Origin: Gammaproteobacteria bacterium | GTDB lineage: Bacteria; Pseudomonadota; Gammaproteobacteria; Diplorickettsiales; Diplorickettsiaceae | DNA: 64,000 bases | Reading direction: 5' to 3' | Assembly: GCA_005877695.1 (NCBI GenBank) | Contig: VBOA01000008.1 | Span: 1-64,000, forward strand | Shown: positions 46,919-56,622 of the stretch, piece by piece | Numbering within the stretch: position 1 is the stretch's first letter | How the letters are laid out: every line of letters starts with the position of its first letter | Notes under the pieces: model-generated | The model's input: only the letters and a program-made list of their open reading frames with translations | What the model was told of the DNA's origin: nothing | The model's database searches: none | Made by a program: the position numbers and the translations under genes

Positions 46919-48193
46919 TTATTGACACCTAAATATCTCGGTACGGATCTGTTTTTTAACCGCTATTAAGATAAACACAGCTACAACAGCACTCATAGAG
47001 AGATATAATCCCGGTATAGCAATATAGTCAGTTTTTGTTATTAAATAAACAGCCACTAAAGGGGCTGTACCACCAAAAATAGAATACGCTAGATTATAAC
47101 TCAGTGAACCTAAGCTATAACGTACAGCAATCGGTATTCGGTCAAGCGTAAAGGCCATCAACGGCCCTTGAAAACTAGCCGCTAGAATGGTAAAAATAAT
47201 TTGTGCGATAACTATCCAAAAAAAAGAAGCGTGTACAATCGTCAGATAAAGTGGATAACTAAAACACATTAATCCTAATGCGCCTGTCAACATAATAGGC
47301 TTACGTCCGATCTTATCAGAAAGCCACCCAAAAAAAATATCAAGAAAAATAAGTAAAAATAATACTATTGTATTCAGTGCATGAGCAAAAATCCTCGAAC
47401 GACCCAAAACATCCGTGAAATAAATAGGCATAAAAATAAAAACTAAATATGTTACCAGCGCAGATAGTAAATAAAGTCCCATAAGCTCAACAGTCAATAA
47501 TTTATGAGTTAAAAAAATAGTTTTTATTGGAAACTTTTCAATCAAGCGGTGGTGACTTAAATTTTGAAATGCTTTTGTCTCTAAGGTTTTGGTTCTAATA
47601 TAATAAGCAACTAAACCACTTAAAGCCGCAAACAAAAAAGGCAAACGCCAAGCAAATTGATAAAGAGAAGGTCCTTGAAAACCTAAAAATAGAATGAAAA
47701 CAACGAAAGATCCCAATAACAAACCAATCACTGAGCTTGACCAAATTAATGCTGAATAAAAACCAGTGTTTTTAGAAGAGATAGATTCTACGATAAAACA
47801 AGCAGAACCAAATGCTTCGCCTCCTACCGCAATACCTTGTAGTAATCGAAAAAAAAGTAATAAAAATGCGGCGCTCATTCCGATGGCTGCATAGTCTGGT
47901 AGCAGACCTATTCCACACGTTGCTATTGCCATCAATAAGACGCTTAAACTTAAGGCTTTTTTTCTACCTTGTGTATCTCCCAGGTAGCCAAAGAACACTG
48001 CACCTAAAGGACGTGCTAAATAACCTATTGCAAAAACACTATAACTCATTAGCAAAGCTAGGTTGGGTAAACTGTGAAAAAAAATCTGTGCGAAAATACT
48101 TGCCAAATAAGCATAAAGACTAAAATCATACCATTCTAAAATAGTCCCTATACAAGCCGAAAAAATAATCTTTTTTTGTCCCTTCGTCAGCAT
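46919..48193 (-). CDS. MFS transporter, metabolite:H+ symporter (ProP-like) family
   Basis: The protein has 424 residues and 12 membrane helices. TILEWYDFSLYAYLAS, the loop FGYLGDTQGRKKAL, and LQGIAVGGEAFGSA are signatures of the metabolite:H+ symporter (MHS) group that includes ProP and ShiA. It probably imports an osmolyte or small organic acid with protons; the substrate cannot be read. It converges with miaA and is followed upstream by the rdgB-like gene. Confidence 0.85.
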   Translation of the reverse strand: MLTKGQKKIIFSACIGTILEWYDFSLYAYLASIFAQIFFHSLPNLALLMSYSVFAIGYLARPLGAVFFGYLGDTQGRKKALSLSVLLMAIATCGIGLLPDYAAIGMSAAFLLLFFRLLQGIAVGGEAFGSACFIVESISSKNTGFYSALIWSSSVIGLLLGSFVVFILFLGFQGPSLYQFAWRLPFLFAALSGLVAYYIRTKTLETKAFQNLSHHRLIEKFPIKTIFLTHKLLTVELMGLYLLSALVTYLVFIFMPIYFTDVLGRSRIFAHALNTIVLFLLIFLDIFFGWLSDKIGRKPIMLTGALGLMCFSYPLYLTIVHASFFWIVIAQIIFTILAASFQGPLMAFTLDRIPIAVRYSLGSLSYNLAYSIFGGTAPLVAVYLITKTDYIAIPGLYLSMSAVVAVFILIAVKKQIRTEIFRCQ

Positions 48194-48208
48194 TTTTTCC
48201 TTAAAATC

Positions 48209-48787
48209 CTATTGCGTTTGATACCAATCAATAAATTTCTTTAATGCTTGTTGACGAAAAGAAAAATGAAAAAAATCATCGGTATAACGTAATTGTGCCA
48301 AGGTTTTATCAGAACCTTCCGGTTTGAAAATAGCTGTAAAGGGAAGCTTAGGATGAGAAGATAAATCTTCGGGAATAATAATCGTACCGTAACAAACACC
48401 TTCAAATAATTGGGTTTGCAATCCATCGGTATAGGCTAACTGTAAAATAAAAGAGGCTCGATTGTCTTCCTCTACCAACTTAAATAAACCTTTAAAACCC
48501 AATCCTTGAAACACAAATTTCGATAAAGTACCGGGAAATTGATTATACGCAGCAAAAAACAAGCCGCCATCATCAAGCAGCAAAGGTTGTTTCACCACTT
48601 CAAATGCTTTTTTCACCTTATCTAACACGACTATTTTTTGATCTAAACTCTGAATTTCATCAACTTCGATAGCATATTGTTCGACTTTGAAAGACGAACC
48701 CATCTTATCAAAAAAATCCTTTACTTCTTCGAATTTACCCGAATTATTAGTGACATAATAAATTTTTTTGTTCAATTGCTTTTCCAA
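48209..48787 (-). CDS. RdgB/HAM1-family NTP pyrophosphatase-like protein
   Basis: The protein has 192 residues. The N-terminus YYVTNNSGKFEEVKDFF is the SxNxxK-type motif of ITPase family proteins. DEIQSLD and LLLDDGGLFFAAYNQFPGTL correspond to the substrate-binding acidic region, with DDGGL in place of the common D-(S/T)-G-L. The C-terminus (TLAQL) fits LGM-type ends only loosely. It would hydrolyse deaminated purine NTPs such as ITP/XTP. The altered motif suggests a paralog with a shifted substrate range. Confidence 0.8.
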   Translation of the reverse strand: MEKQLNKKIYYVTNNSGKFEEVKDFFDKMGSSFKVEQYAIEVDEIQSLDQKIVVLDKVKKAFEVVKQPLLLDDGGLFFAAYNQFPGTLSKFVFQGLGFKGLFKLVEEDNRASFILQLAYTDGLQTQLFEGVCYGTIIIPEDLSSHPKLPFTAIFKPEGSDKTLAQLRYTDDFFHFSFRQQALKKFIDWYQTQ

Positions 48788-48790
48788 AAG

Positions 48791-49714
48791 TTATTCTAAA
48801 TAAAGTGATTCAACCACACGATTGGCATTATCCGCAACAAATCCAGTAAAATAATCATGCCAGAGTTTATTTTCTCCTTTTTTTGTGGGATAGCGCCATA
48901 CAAACTCAATAAACCGATCCGGTAAATCAATGACGCCATCAACTAGTTTTATGAATTTAGTAGCGGGTTGGGTAGAACTTTGCTCGATGCCTTTATTGAT
49001 ACTCCCTTTTATCATGCCACCTTTGTTGCTCAAAGAAATTTTTAAAGTCGAACTCAAAAATTGATTATACGATTTTAGCTGGGTAAATCCTTTAGATAAA
49101 TGCATACCCCAAGCAAAATGATTAATTTGACGGCCCATGATCAACACCCACGCTAATAATTCATTGTGATTTTTTACTATTTCATATTCTTTCAGCGTCG
49201 GTAATGGCCAATCTCTAGATTGAAGATACTTCAAAATAAATGCAGACAATTCATCGGCCGCTAGCTTATCTTGTTGCAAAATACGATGATGCCAAAATTT
49301 TAATTGTTCAATATCTAAAGCTTGGGTAAAACTTGCATAATGATCAACGATTGTTAAGACTTGTGGTGCTAAAGCTTCACGACGAAAATCGGCGACCACT
49401 ATTTGCGGTGGCGCATCAATAGCTAAAGTTTCAGGACCTACCTCTTCAGATAACCATCGAAAATTATTCTGTTTTTCTATCAAATAAGCCTGTCCGCGCA
49501 CGATATAACCAAGGTAAGAAAATAAACACGAGAGTGTATCCATGCCGGTATTAGGTCCGGGTAAATCAATAATCGCAAAATGGTCGAGAACTAAATCTTC
49601 CTGAAAATGTCTTTGGAAATAATTTTGAATAATATCTATCTCTACTAAATGAGTTTTATAGTTTTCCCATAACTGACTAAAAATATTTTTTTTAACTTGG
49701 CTTAACATAGGCAA
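48791..49714 (-). CDS. DUF1338-family protein (2-oxoadipate dioxygenase/decarboxylase-like)
   Basis: The protein has 307 residues. DLVLDHFAIIDLPGPNTGM with a conserved histidine, YLGYIVRGQAYL, and the metal-ligand-like MGRQINHFAWGMH match DUF1338, a metal-dependent family that includes plant and bacterial 2-oxoadipate hydroxylases (YdcJ/HglS). The exact substrate is unknown here. It lies 3 bp upstream of the rdgB-like gene on the same strand. Confidence 0.65.
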   Translation of the reverse strand: MPMLSQVKKNIFSQLWENYKTHLVEIDIIQNYFQRHFQEDLVLDHFAIIDLPGPNTGMDTLSCLFSYLGYIVRGQAYLIEKQNNFRWLSEEVGPETLAIDAPPQIVVADFRREALAPQVLTIVDHYASFTQALDIEQLKFWHHRILQQDKLAADELSAFILKYLQSRDWPLPTLKEYEIVKNHNELLAWVLIMGRQINHFAWGMHLSKGFTQLKSYNQFLSSTLKISLSNKGGMIKGSINKGIEQSSTQPATKFIKLVDGVIDLPDRFIEFVWRYPTKKGENKLWHDYFTGFVADNANRVVESLYLE

Positions 49715-49816
49715 TATTTTAACAATTTATCTAAAAGAAACTCTTCAACTACTCGCAAACTTCATCCTGAATACTATATACTAATACCCAAGTAAACAAA
49801 TTATCAGTTATTTTTT

Positions 49817-50152
49817 ATGTTTAAAATCTCAGTTTATATCCCTGCCGATCAATTAGAGCTTGTTAAATCCGCCATGTTTGATCAAGGCGCTGGCCGCTTA
49901 GGACATTATGAACACTGCGCATGGCAAGTATTAGGCCAAGGTCAGTTCCGTCCAATGAATCAAGCCAAACCCTTCTTAGGCCAACAAGGGATAGTTGAGA
50001 CAGTTGATGAATATTTAGTCGAAATGGTTTGTGAAGAAAAGTATATTAAAGCCGTTATAAACGCTTTAAAAAAAACCCATCCCTATGAAGAGCCCGCTTT
50101 TTCGGTAGTTCGATTAGAAGATGCTTATGAGGAAATAAAAACCGATGTCTAA
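49817..50152 (+). CDS. YqfO/NIF3-like C-terminal domain protein
   Basis: The protein has 111 residues. FKISVYIPADQLELVKSAMF, GAGRLGHYEHCAW, and KKTHPYEEPAFSVV are the hallmarks of the stand-alone domain that is also inserted in NIF3/YqfO proteins. It has the fold of PII-like and CutA proteins and no proven activity. It overlaps the start of the AsmA-family gene by 8 bases. Confidence 0.85.
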   Translation: MFKISVYIPADQLELVKSAMFDQGAGRLGHYEHCAWQVLGQGQFRPMNQAKPFLGQQGIVETVDEYLVEMVCEEKYIKAVINALKKTHPYEEPAFSVVRLEDAYEEIKTDV

Positions 50153-51821
50153 GCTATTTCGTATTTTTATTACTCTTATTGGCGCTATTATATTATTAGG
50201 TCTAGTTTCTTTAATTGGATTAGTGGTGTTTGTTAATCCTAATGATCTTAAACCACAGATTAGTCAAGCCGTCACTAAGTTTACTGGGCGTCAATTACAA
50301 CTAGGCGGAGATATACAATGGTCTATTTTTCCTTGGTTAGGATTACAGCTAAATAATGTCAAATTAACCAATAATCCTGGTTTTGGTGATAGTCCGTTCG
50401 CGCAAATTAAAAAACTGGACATTCAAGTTCGATTAGTCCCCTTATTACATAAGCAATTAGAAATTGGTAAGTTACAAATTCATGGTCTAACACTCTATCT
50501 AATAAAAAACTCCAAGGGGCAGGTCAATTGGGAAGGGCCACTCAGCTCCTCACCAAAAAACAATTCGGAAAGTAACAATCTAACCAACAATATAAAACCA
50601 CTCGGATTTATCATAACAGGTCTAGACATTCGCGATGGACATATTATTTATATTGATCAACAAAAAAATAAACATCTTGAAATAACCGAACTTCAACTTA
50701 AAAGTGCTAATCTAGCTATTAATAAAAGCTCACCTTTTGATATTCAGTTTAATTTAAATTCGAATTCGCCTGTTATTAATGCCGCTGTTAGGTTACGTTC
50801 ATCTATTACTTTAAGTACAGATAGAAAAAATATTGACTTCAATAATCTTAATCTAAACATGTTCTTAAAAGGACCTAGCTATCCTAAGGGCGAACTTCCT
50901 ATTTCTTTAAAAAGCCACATCAATCTTGATTTAAATAAACAAGCTATGATTGCCGATCAATTGATTGCCTTCATTAATCAAATTAAACTTACCGGTCGCA
51001 TCATCGGTCAGCATATTTTAAACAATCCGGGCTTTGCTGGAACTTTAGCTAGCCAACAAATTAAAACCGGCAACCTAGTTTTTCAACAAATACACCTAGG
51101 TTTTCAATTTTCAGATAATTTACTGACACTTAATCCAATCAATGCGAAATTTTATCAAGGAAATTACCAAGGCAACGCCTCTATTAATCTTAATTCAAAA
51201 GTACCGAAAATTGCTGCGCAAAATCAATTTAATCAAATTAATACCGCTTTATTATTTCAAGATCTTATTAATAAAAGCCAAATTCAATTAGCAGGCTTAG
51301 CCACATTGAATCTTAATGTTTCAACGGCGGGTGATACAGCGGATGTACTCATCAGAAATTTAACTGGACAAGGTCGTTTTAATTTAGACCAAGGCGCTTT
51401 AAAAGGAATTAATTTATCCTATTGGATAGCCCTAGGCAAAGCCTTACTCAAGCATGAAGTCACACCTAAGAACACCGGCCCAGATACGCCTTTCGATAAA
51501 TTTAACGGAAGTTTTAATATTAATCAGGGTGTAGTCAGTAATAATGATTTGATCATTACTAGCGGTCGCTTACGTGTCAATGGCAGAGGCACATTGAATT
51601 TGCCGCTACAGCAAATCAATTATGAAGTACAAGCTCAGCCTCTATTAGCTGACGGCAGCCCTGAAGGCATTGCTATACCGATTAGAATTTCTGGGCCGTT
51701 ACAACATATTTCTGTCAGTCCCATTCTGGATCAACTAAGTGTTGGTATCATTAAAGAGAAACTTAAAGGCAAGCTCGGCGATACACTAAAAAAATTAGAT
51801 TTAAATAAATTATTTCACTAA
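50145..51821 (+). CDS. AsmA-family protein
   Basis: The protein has 558 residues. The N-terminal membrane helix (IFITLIGAIILLGLVSLIG) is followed by the AsmA N-terminal region (VTKFTGRQLQLGGDIQWSIFP and WLGLQLNNVKLTNNPGFGDS) and the C-terminal AsmA domain (GRLRVNGRGTLNLPLQQINY). AsmA-like proteins are bridge-like periplasmic proteins that help move phospholipids to the outer membrane. It lies upstream of mutY, a pairing seen in gammaproteobacteria. Confidence 0.9.
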   Translation: MSKLFRIFITLIGAIILLGLVSLIGLVVFVNPNDLKPQISQAVTKFTGRQLQLGGDIQWSIFPWLGLQLNNVKLTNNPGFGDSPFAQIKKLDIQVRLVPLLHKQLEIGKLQIHGLTLYLIKNSKGQVNWEGPLSSSPKNNSESNNLTNNIKPLGFIITGLDIRDGHIIYIDQQKNKHLEITELQLKSANLAINKSSPFDIQFNLNSNSPVINAAVRLRSSITLSTDRKNIDFNNLNLNMFLKGPSYPKGELPISLKSHINLDLNKQAMIADQLIAFINQIKLTGRIIGQHILNNPGFAGTLASQQIKTGNLVFQQIHLGFQFSDNLLTLNPINAKFYQGNYQGNASINLNSKVPKIAAQNQFNQINTALLFQDLINKSQIQLAGLATLNLNVSTAGDTADVLIRNLTGQGRFNLDQGALKGINLSYWIALGKALLKHEVTPKNTGPDTPFDKFNGSFNINQGVVSNNDLIITSGRLRVNGRGTLNLPLQQINYEVQAQPLLADGSPEGIAIPIRISGPLQHISVSPILDQLSVGIIKEKLKGKLGDTLKKLDLNKLFH

Positions 51822-51864
51822 TACCGGTTTTAGAATCAAGCCGCATTTATTTATTGTAACGACC

Positions 51865-52938
51865 GTGACGCTCTCCGCAAAACAATTCCAACAAAAAATC
51901 TTAGATTGGTTTACACAATTTGGTCGCAAACAGTTACCTTGGCAACAAACGAAATCTCCCTATTCTATTTGGCTTTCGGAAATCATGCTGCAACAAACAC
52001 AAGTTGCAACGGTTATCCCTTATTTTCAACGCTTTGTTAAGCATTTTCCGACACTTTCGTCACTGGCTAAAGCGGATATCGATGAGGTCATTAGACTCTG
52101 GTCAGGCTTAGGTTATTATGCACGGGCACGTAATTTACACCGCTGTGCGCAAACCATTGAAAAAGACTATTCTGGAAAATTTCCGAAAGATTTACTGTTA
52201 TTAGAAAATTTGCCAGGGATCGGACGATCGACAGCTGGAGCGATACTTGCTTTAGCATTCGGCCAACCTGCCAGCATACTTGATGGTAATGTTAAACGGG
52301 TATTAGCCAGGTTTCACGCTGTTACAGGCTGGCCGAGTTTGAGTGCAGTTAATAAGCAACTCTGGGTCTTAGCAGAACATTATACGCCAAAAAATAAATC
52401 CATCCGTCAATATACACAAGCGATGATGGATCTAGGTGCTCTCGTTTGTACCCGTTCACAACCCAAATGCACACAATGTCCGTTACAAAACCATTGCAAA
52501 GCTTACACTGAAGATAGCACCAACCATTATCCTTCCCCTAAACCGCGCAAAACGATCCCTTATCGAACTATTAAGATGCTCATCTTAATCAATAAAAATC
52601 AAGAAATTTTGCTAGAAAAAAGGCCTCCGCTGGGAATTTGGGGTGGACTATGGAGTCTGCCAGAGTGTTCTATAACGGAAAATATGAAAAATTTTTGTAA
52701 AAGACACTATTATTGTGAAATAGAACCCCCTATAAAAAAGTACGCTTTTTTAAAGCATACGTTTAGTCATTTCCAACTTGAAATTAGACCTATTCTCATT
52801 CAAGTTAAGCATTGGCATCCGCCACTGATGGAATCTGAGCGCATACTCTGGTATAACAGGCAACAATTAGCATCAAAAGGCCTTGCAGCACCTGTCAAAA
52901 AACTCTTAAGTGATATAAACATGGAAGCTGAGTTTTGA
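51865..52938 (+). CDS. mutY: A/G-specific adenine glycosylase MutY
   Basis: The protein has 357 residues with a GTG start. PWQQTKSPYSIWLSEIMLQQTQ (in part) carries the catalytic Glu; LPGIGRSTAGAI is the HhH motif; ASILDGNVKRVLARF the catalytic Asp. The 4Fe-4S ligands are CTRSQPKCTQCPLQNHC (C-x6-C-x2-C-x5-C). A MutT-like C-terminal domain follows. It removes A opposite 8-oxoguanine. It is followed by yggX, its usual partner. Confidence 0.95.
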   Translation: MTLSAKQFQQKILDWFTQFGRKQLPWQQTKSPYSIWLSEIMLQQTQVATVIPYFQRFVKHFPTLSSLAKADIDEVIRLWSGLGYYARARNLHRCAQTIEKDYSGKFPKDLLLLENLPGIGRSTAGAILALAFGQPASILDGNVKRVLARFHAVTGWPSLSAVNKQLWVLAEHYTPKNKSIRQYTQAMMDLGALVCTRSQPKCTQCPLQNHCKAYTEDSTNHYPSPKPRKTIPYRTIKMLILINKNQEILLEKRPPLGIWGGLWSLPECSITENMKNFCKRHYYCEIEPPIKKYAFLKHTFSHFQLEIRPILIQVKHWHPPLMESERILWYNRQQLASKGLAAPVKKLLSDINMEAEF

Positions 52939-53009
52939 CACCTGCTGCGAAGAGAATTATGCGCAAGACAACACAAACAAAAATTTAAATGCAGAAAAAG
53001 AGTCTACTT

Positions 53010-53285
53010 ATGAGTCGAACTATTTATTGTATTAAGCTACATACTCAAGCCGAAGGACTGGATTATCTCCCTTATCCTGGAGAATTAGGTCAGCGCATTT
53101 ATCAGTCCATCAGCAAACCTGCTTGGCAACAATGGGTAAACCATCAGACGATGCTCATCAATGAATACCATTTAAGCACATTAGAGCCGCAAGTACGTGA
53201 ATTTTTAAAAAAAGAAATGGAAAAGTTTTTATTTGGATCCGATGAAGTAGCCAGTACTCCTCCCGGCTATAGCGAACCTCAGTAA
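53010..53285 (+). CDS. yggX: Probable Fe(2+)-trafficking protein YggX
   Basis: With ATG 53010 the product has 91 residues beginning MSRTIYCIKL; a reading seven residues longer from 52989 is less like the family. Conserved: EGLDYLPYPGELGQRI, SKPAWQQWVNHQTMLINE, and KEMEKFLFG. The Cys near the N-terminus is kept. It protects Fe-S proteins such as MutY from oxidation. The mutY-yggX order is conserved in gammaproteobacteria. Confidence 0.94.
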   Translation: MSRTIYCIKLHTQAEGLDYLPYPGELGQRIYQSISKPAWQQWVNHQTMLINEYHLSTLEPQVREFLKKEMEKFLFGSDEVASTPPGYSEPQ

Positions 53286-53321
53286 AGTCATATAAAACGA
53301 TTCTCACTAAAAAGGTGATTT

Positions 53322-54149
53322 ATGACCGCTTATTTGTCCCCCCAACAACTTGCCAAATCTATTTTGGAACGTCGACCTGGTTTTCAACCTAAGCTTGGTA
53401 TTATTCTAGGCTCTGGTTTAGCAACTATTGCCGATAAAATTACAGATAGTATTTCTATTCCCTATACAGAACTTCCAGGTTTTCCAGTAAGCAGTGTCAT
53501 TGGACATCATGGAAAAATGATACTTGGTTATTTAAACAAAATACCTGTTGTATGTTGCCAGGGACGTGTTCATCTTTATGAAGGAATGCAAGGTAACGAC
53601 TTTAAATTATTTATCCGCACCTTAAAATGTTTGGGCTGCCATGCCTTAGTAATGACAAATGCGGTCGGATCCTTAAATAAAAATGTAAAAACCGGCCAAC
53701 TGGTTTTAATTTCTGATCATATCAATTTGCAGCCGATGAATCCTCTTGTAGGACCCAATGACGAAGAATTTGGACCACGTTTCTTTCCCATGGATGATGC
53801 CTATAATCCCAATATCCGACATATCTTCCAACAAACAGCAAAAAAACTCGCTATTCCTCTAATCGAAGGAGTTTATGTCAGTGTTTTAGGTCCTAATTTT
53901 GAAACACCTGCAGAAATAAACGCTTTTCGACAGTTAGGCGCTGATGTAGTTGGAATGTCGACCATCCCTGAAGTAATCGTTGCCAGGCATTGCGGTTTAA
54001 AAGTAGCGGTAATCTCGGTGGTGACCAATCTTGCCGCCGGTCTAAATGATGAGCCAATTACGCATGAAGGAACATTACATTTTGCTGCTAAAGCGGGAGA
54101 TAATCTAGGCCAATTACTTGAATCAGCAGTCGGACAAATTGTTAACTAG
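53322..54149 (+). CDS. Purine nucleoside phosphorylase (PunA/XapA type)
   Basis: The protein has 275 residues. GIILGSGLATIADKI (phosphate loop), QGRVHLYEGM, VMTNAVGSLN, the substrate region GPNFETPAEI, GMSTIPEVIVARH, and VVTNLAAGL with the Asn that reads purine bases. It is a trimeric-type (class I/PNP family 2) enzyme that releases the base from inosine or guanosine with phosphate. AAAAAGGTG precedes the ATG. It converges with an SDR gene. Confidence 0.92.
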   Translation: MTAYLSPQQLAKSILERRPGFQPKLGIILGSGLATIADKITDSISIPYTELPGFPVSSVIGHHGKMILGYLNKIPVVCCQGRVHLYEGMQGNDFKLFIRTLKCLGCHALVMTNAVGSLNKNVKTGQLVLISDHINLQPMNPLVGPNDEEFGPRFFPMDDAYNPNIRHIFQQTAKKLAIPLIEGVYVSVLGPNFETPAEINAFRQLGADVVGMSTIPEVIVARHCGLKVAVISVVTNLAAGLNDEPITHEGTLHFAAKAGDNLGQLLESAVGQIVN

Positions 54150-54156
54150 TGACTTG

Positions 54157-54906
54157 TTACTGAATTATATAGCCGCCATCGACATTGACTAATGCCCCGG
54201 TCATGAAAGAAGCAGCATTACTGCATAAAAAACTCACCACTTGGGCTACTTCTTCTGGTTTACCTACCCGTTTCAAAGGTAATTTTTCAGCCACCTGATT
54301 TCGAATAGATGACTCACTTATCCCAGTTTTTTGTTGCAACTGCTCTAAAACTGTTTGATACATTGGCGTATCAATAGTGCCGGGACATACACAGTTAACA
54401 CGAATTCCGTATTGGGCATAATCTAATGCAGTACTTTTCGCCAATTGCGCAATAGCCGCTTTGCTAGCTCCATAAATAGCGCATTGTTCTTTAGCAATAA
54501 AAGCTTGATCTGAAGCCATTAAAACAATCGAACCAAAACCTTGTTGCTTCATAGCAGGTAAAACGTGCTGTAGACAATAAATCGTACCTAATAAATTGGT
54601 TGCAAAAACTTTTTGTATCGCTCCATAAGAACTTTCTTCGATATTCGCGAATAAATGGATGCCGGCATTACAAAAAAGATAATCAATCTTTGGCGTTTTT
54701 TGAAGAATACTATAAATAGCCGACTTAACCTCATCAGCAATTGAAACATCACACTGTAAATAATGTATCGATGGAGAAACAACATTTGCCAATTTTTTTT
54801 TATCGAGTATGTAAACATTTGCTCCTGCATTACTAAATAACGCGACCGTTGCTGCGCCTATTCCTGATGCTCCGCCGGTTATTATAATTGTTTTATTTTC
54901 GAACAT
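54157..54906 (-). CDS. Short-chain dehydrogenase/reductase
   Basis: The protein has 249 residues. NAD-binding TGGASGIGAATVALF, the Asn in LFCNAGIH, the catalytic Ser (LMASDQAF) and Tyr-Lys in YGASKAAIAQLAKS, and PGTIDTPMY mark a classical SDR. The substrate cannot be deduced. It overlaps the end of scpA by one base and takes the place where scpB often stands. Confidence 0.9.
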   Translation of the reverse strand: MFENKTIIITGGASGIGAATVALFSNAGANVYILDKKKLANVVSPSIHYLQCDVSIADEVKSAIYSILQKTPKIDYLFCNAGIHLFANIEESSYGAIQKVFATNLLGTIYCLQHVLPAMKQQGFGSIVLMASDQAFIAKEQCAIYGASKAAIAQLAKSTALDYAQYGIRVNCVCPGTIDTPMYQTVLEQLQQKTGISESSIRNQVAEKLPLKRVGKPEEVAQVVSFLCSNAASFMTGALVNVDGGYIIQ

Positions 54907-55757
54907 TAGATTCCTCTTATTTCTATCTCTCCAAAAAGGTGTGCTTGGGAAAGTTCAATTAATGATTGCCGCCATAATTCTAATAAAGCCATAAAAGTCA
55001 CTACCACACCCATACGACCTTCTTCATATTTAAACAACTGAGTAAACTTTACATGAGATTGAACTGCTATTCTCCGTAAAATTTGTGACATTCGATCCTT
55101 AATCGACAAGGGTTCTTCAGTAATCGCATGATGTTTCTTTAAAGCCGCTCTAGTTAAAACCGCTTGAAAAGCATCCACTAATTCCTCTAAAGCTAAATGC
55201 GGAGCTGATCTAGGATTTTCCATTGAAACCGGTGGCAAGGCTGCTTCGGCCATTGCTAAAAAAACATCACGTCCTAGACGTGGCAATTCTCCCAGCGCTT
55301 GTGCAGCTTGTTTAGTCCGTTCATACTCCTGTAAACGCCGAATAAGTTCAGCGCGTGGATCCATTTCCTCATCATTAGTTTGCGCCTCAGCAGGCTTGGG
55401 TAAAAGTAAGCGTGATTTAATTTCGGTCAATATAGCGGCCATAACCAGATATTCTGCGGCTAATTCAATTTCCAATACCTGCATCAGTTCAATATATTGC
55501 ATATATTGACGCGTTATTTCGGCAACCGGAATATCTAATATATCAAAATTTTGCTTTTTGATTAGATACAACAATAGATCTAACGGCCCCGTAAATGCCT
55601 CTAATAGCACTTCTAAAGCCTGAGGTGGAATATAGAGATCGCTAGGCAATTGAATCAAGGGCTGGCCGCGCACAGTGGCAATAGGCCCATCGGCCAAGGT
55701 CGCTGTCATAGCAAAGTTGTCTTCAGTCATAGCGCCAGTGTAATCGTTATAAGCCAA
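54906..55757 (-). CDS. scpA: Segregation and condensation protein A
   Basis: The protein has 283 residues. FTGPLDLLLYLIKKQNFDIL, with IPVAEITRQYMQYIELMQVL and EYLVMAAILTEIKSRLLLP, are conserved ScpA features; the C-terminus (VVVTFMALLELWRQSLIELSQ) is the winged-helix kleisin end. It bridges SMC heads in chromosome compaction. It overlaps the site-2 protease gene by 11 bases. The usual scpB partner gene is not next to it. Confidence 0.93.
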   Translation of the reverse strand: MAYNDYTGAMTEDNFAMTATLADGPIATVRGQPLIQLPSDLYIPPQALEVLLEAFTGPLDLLLYLIKKQNFDILDIPVAEITRQYMQYIELMQVLEIELAAEYLVMAAILTEIKSRLLLPKPAEAQTNDEEMDPRAELIRRLQEYERTKQAAQALGELPRLGRDVFLAMAEAALPPVSMENPRSAPHLALEELVDAFQAVLTRAALKKHHAITEEPLSIKDRMSQILRRIAVQSHVKFTQLFKYEEGRMGVVVTFMALLELWRQSLIELSQAHLFGEIEIRGI

Positions 55758-56388
55758 AAAATCTAAAAAAAACTGATAATAAGCTTTGTAACAGAGGGCC
55801 TAAAATCCTACCCAAAATACCACTCGCGAGTAAAACAACTAAAATAAGAAAACCATATACCTCTAACTTATTAAACTGATAAGCCATTTTAGGTGACAAA
55901 AAACTCGCCACAACACGACTACCATCCAACGGCGGGATCGGAATCAGATTTAATAACATTAAAACCAAATTAATGGATATTCCGACTTGAGCCATATAAA
56001 TGATAGGTGGTCCATTATCAAAACCCATCGCCACTTTGGCAATAGCCACCCACAAAAAAGCCATCAACAGATTGGCCAAAGGGCCCGCCGCCGCAACTAA
56101 GGCCATATCTCGTCGAGGATTTTTAAGGTTCTGCCAAGTAATTGGCACCGGCTTAGCCCAACCAAATATAAAACCACCGAGTGAAAACAGGATGGCTGGG
56201 ACAATAATTGTTCCTATGGGGTCAATATGTTTCAAAGGATTCAATGTGAGACGACCTAATAATTTAGCAGTCGGATCACCCAATTTTGAAGCAACCCAAC
56301 CATGAGCCGTTTCATGAACCGTAATAGCAAAAAGCAATGGAACCACCCAAAGTATTATTTTTTGACCTAAAGAAAAATCACCTAGCAT
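55747..56388 (-). CDS. Site-2-type metalloprotease, M50 family
   Basis: The protein has 213 residues and about five membrane helices. The zinc motif appears as VHETAHGWVAS (H-E-x-x-H), and the second ligand site as NLIPIPPLDGSR. This is the small YwhC-type site-2 protease that lacks PDZ domains, common next to scpA. It may cleave within the membrane; its substrate is unknown. It overlaps scpA. Confidence 0.92.
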   Translation of the reverse strand: MLGDFSLGQKIILWVVPLLFAITVHETAHGWVASKLGDPTAKLLGRLTLNPLKHIDPIGTIIVPAILFSLGGFIFGWAKPVPITWQNLKNPRRDMALVAAAGPLANLLMAFLWVAIAKVAMGFDNGPPIIYMAQVGISINLVLMLLNLIPIPPLDGSRVVASFLSPKMAYQFNKLEVYGFLILVVLLASGILGRILGPLLQSLLSVFFRFFGL

Positions 56389-56563
56389 TTCTTAACTCAA
56401 TAGCCTCCAAATTTGAAGTATATACTTAATTAAGTAAAATAGGTGAATAATGGCTTTTTGAACTCAGATAATAACCGCTCTTAGTGCTTTAATTTATATC
56501 CTTTTAAACGCTTGTTCTTAACACAAAACTGATAACGCTGAGTAATTATTTCGTAAATTCAGG

Positions 56564-56580
56564 ATTAATAATTCTTTAAG
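56564..56580 (+). promoter_or_regulatory. PmrA-box-like tandem half-sites upstream of the 672-aa gene
   Basis: ATTAAT (56564-56569) - AATTC - TTTAAG (56575-56580) fits the PmrA pattern YTTAAK-N5-YTTAAK at 11 of 12 specified bases. TATTAT (56591-56596), 10 bp further, could be the -10 box, the spacing found in PmrA-activated promoters of Legionella and Coxiella effectors. It ends about 42 bp before the start codon. Confidence 0.5.
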
Positions 56581-56622
56581 TTTTATTGGTTATTATTTTA
56601 TTAATAAACAATAAAAAAGTAT

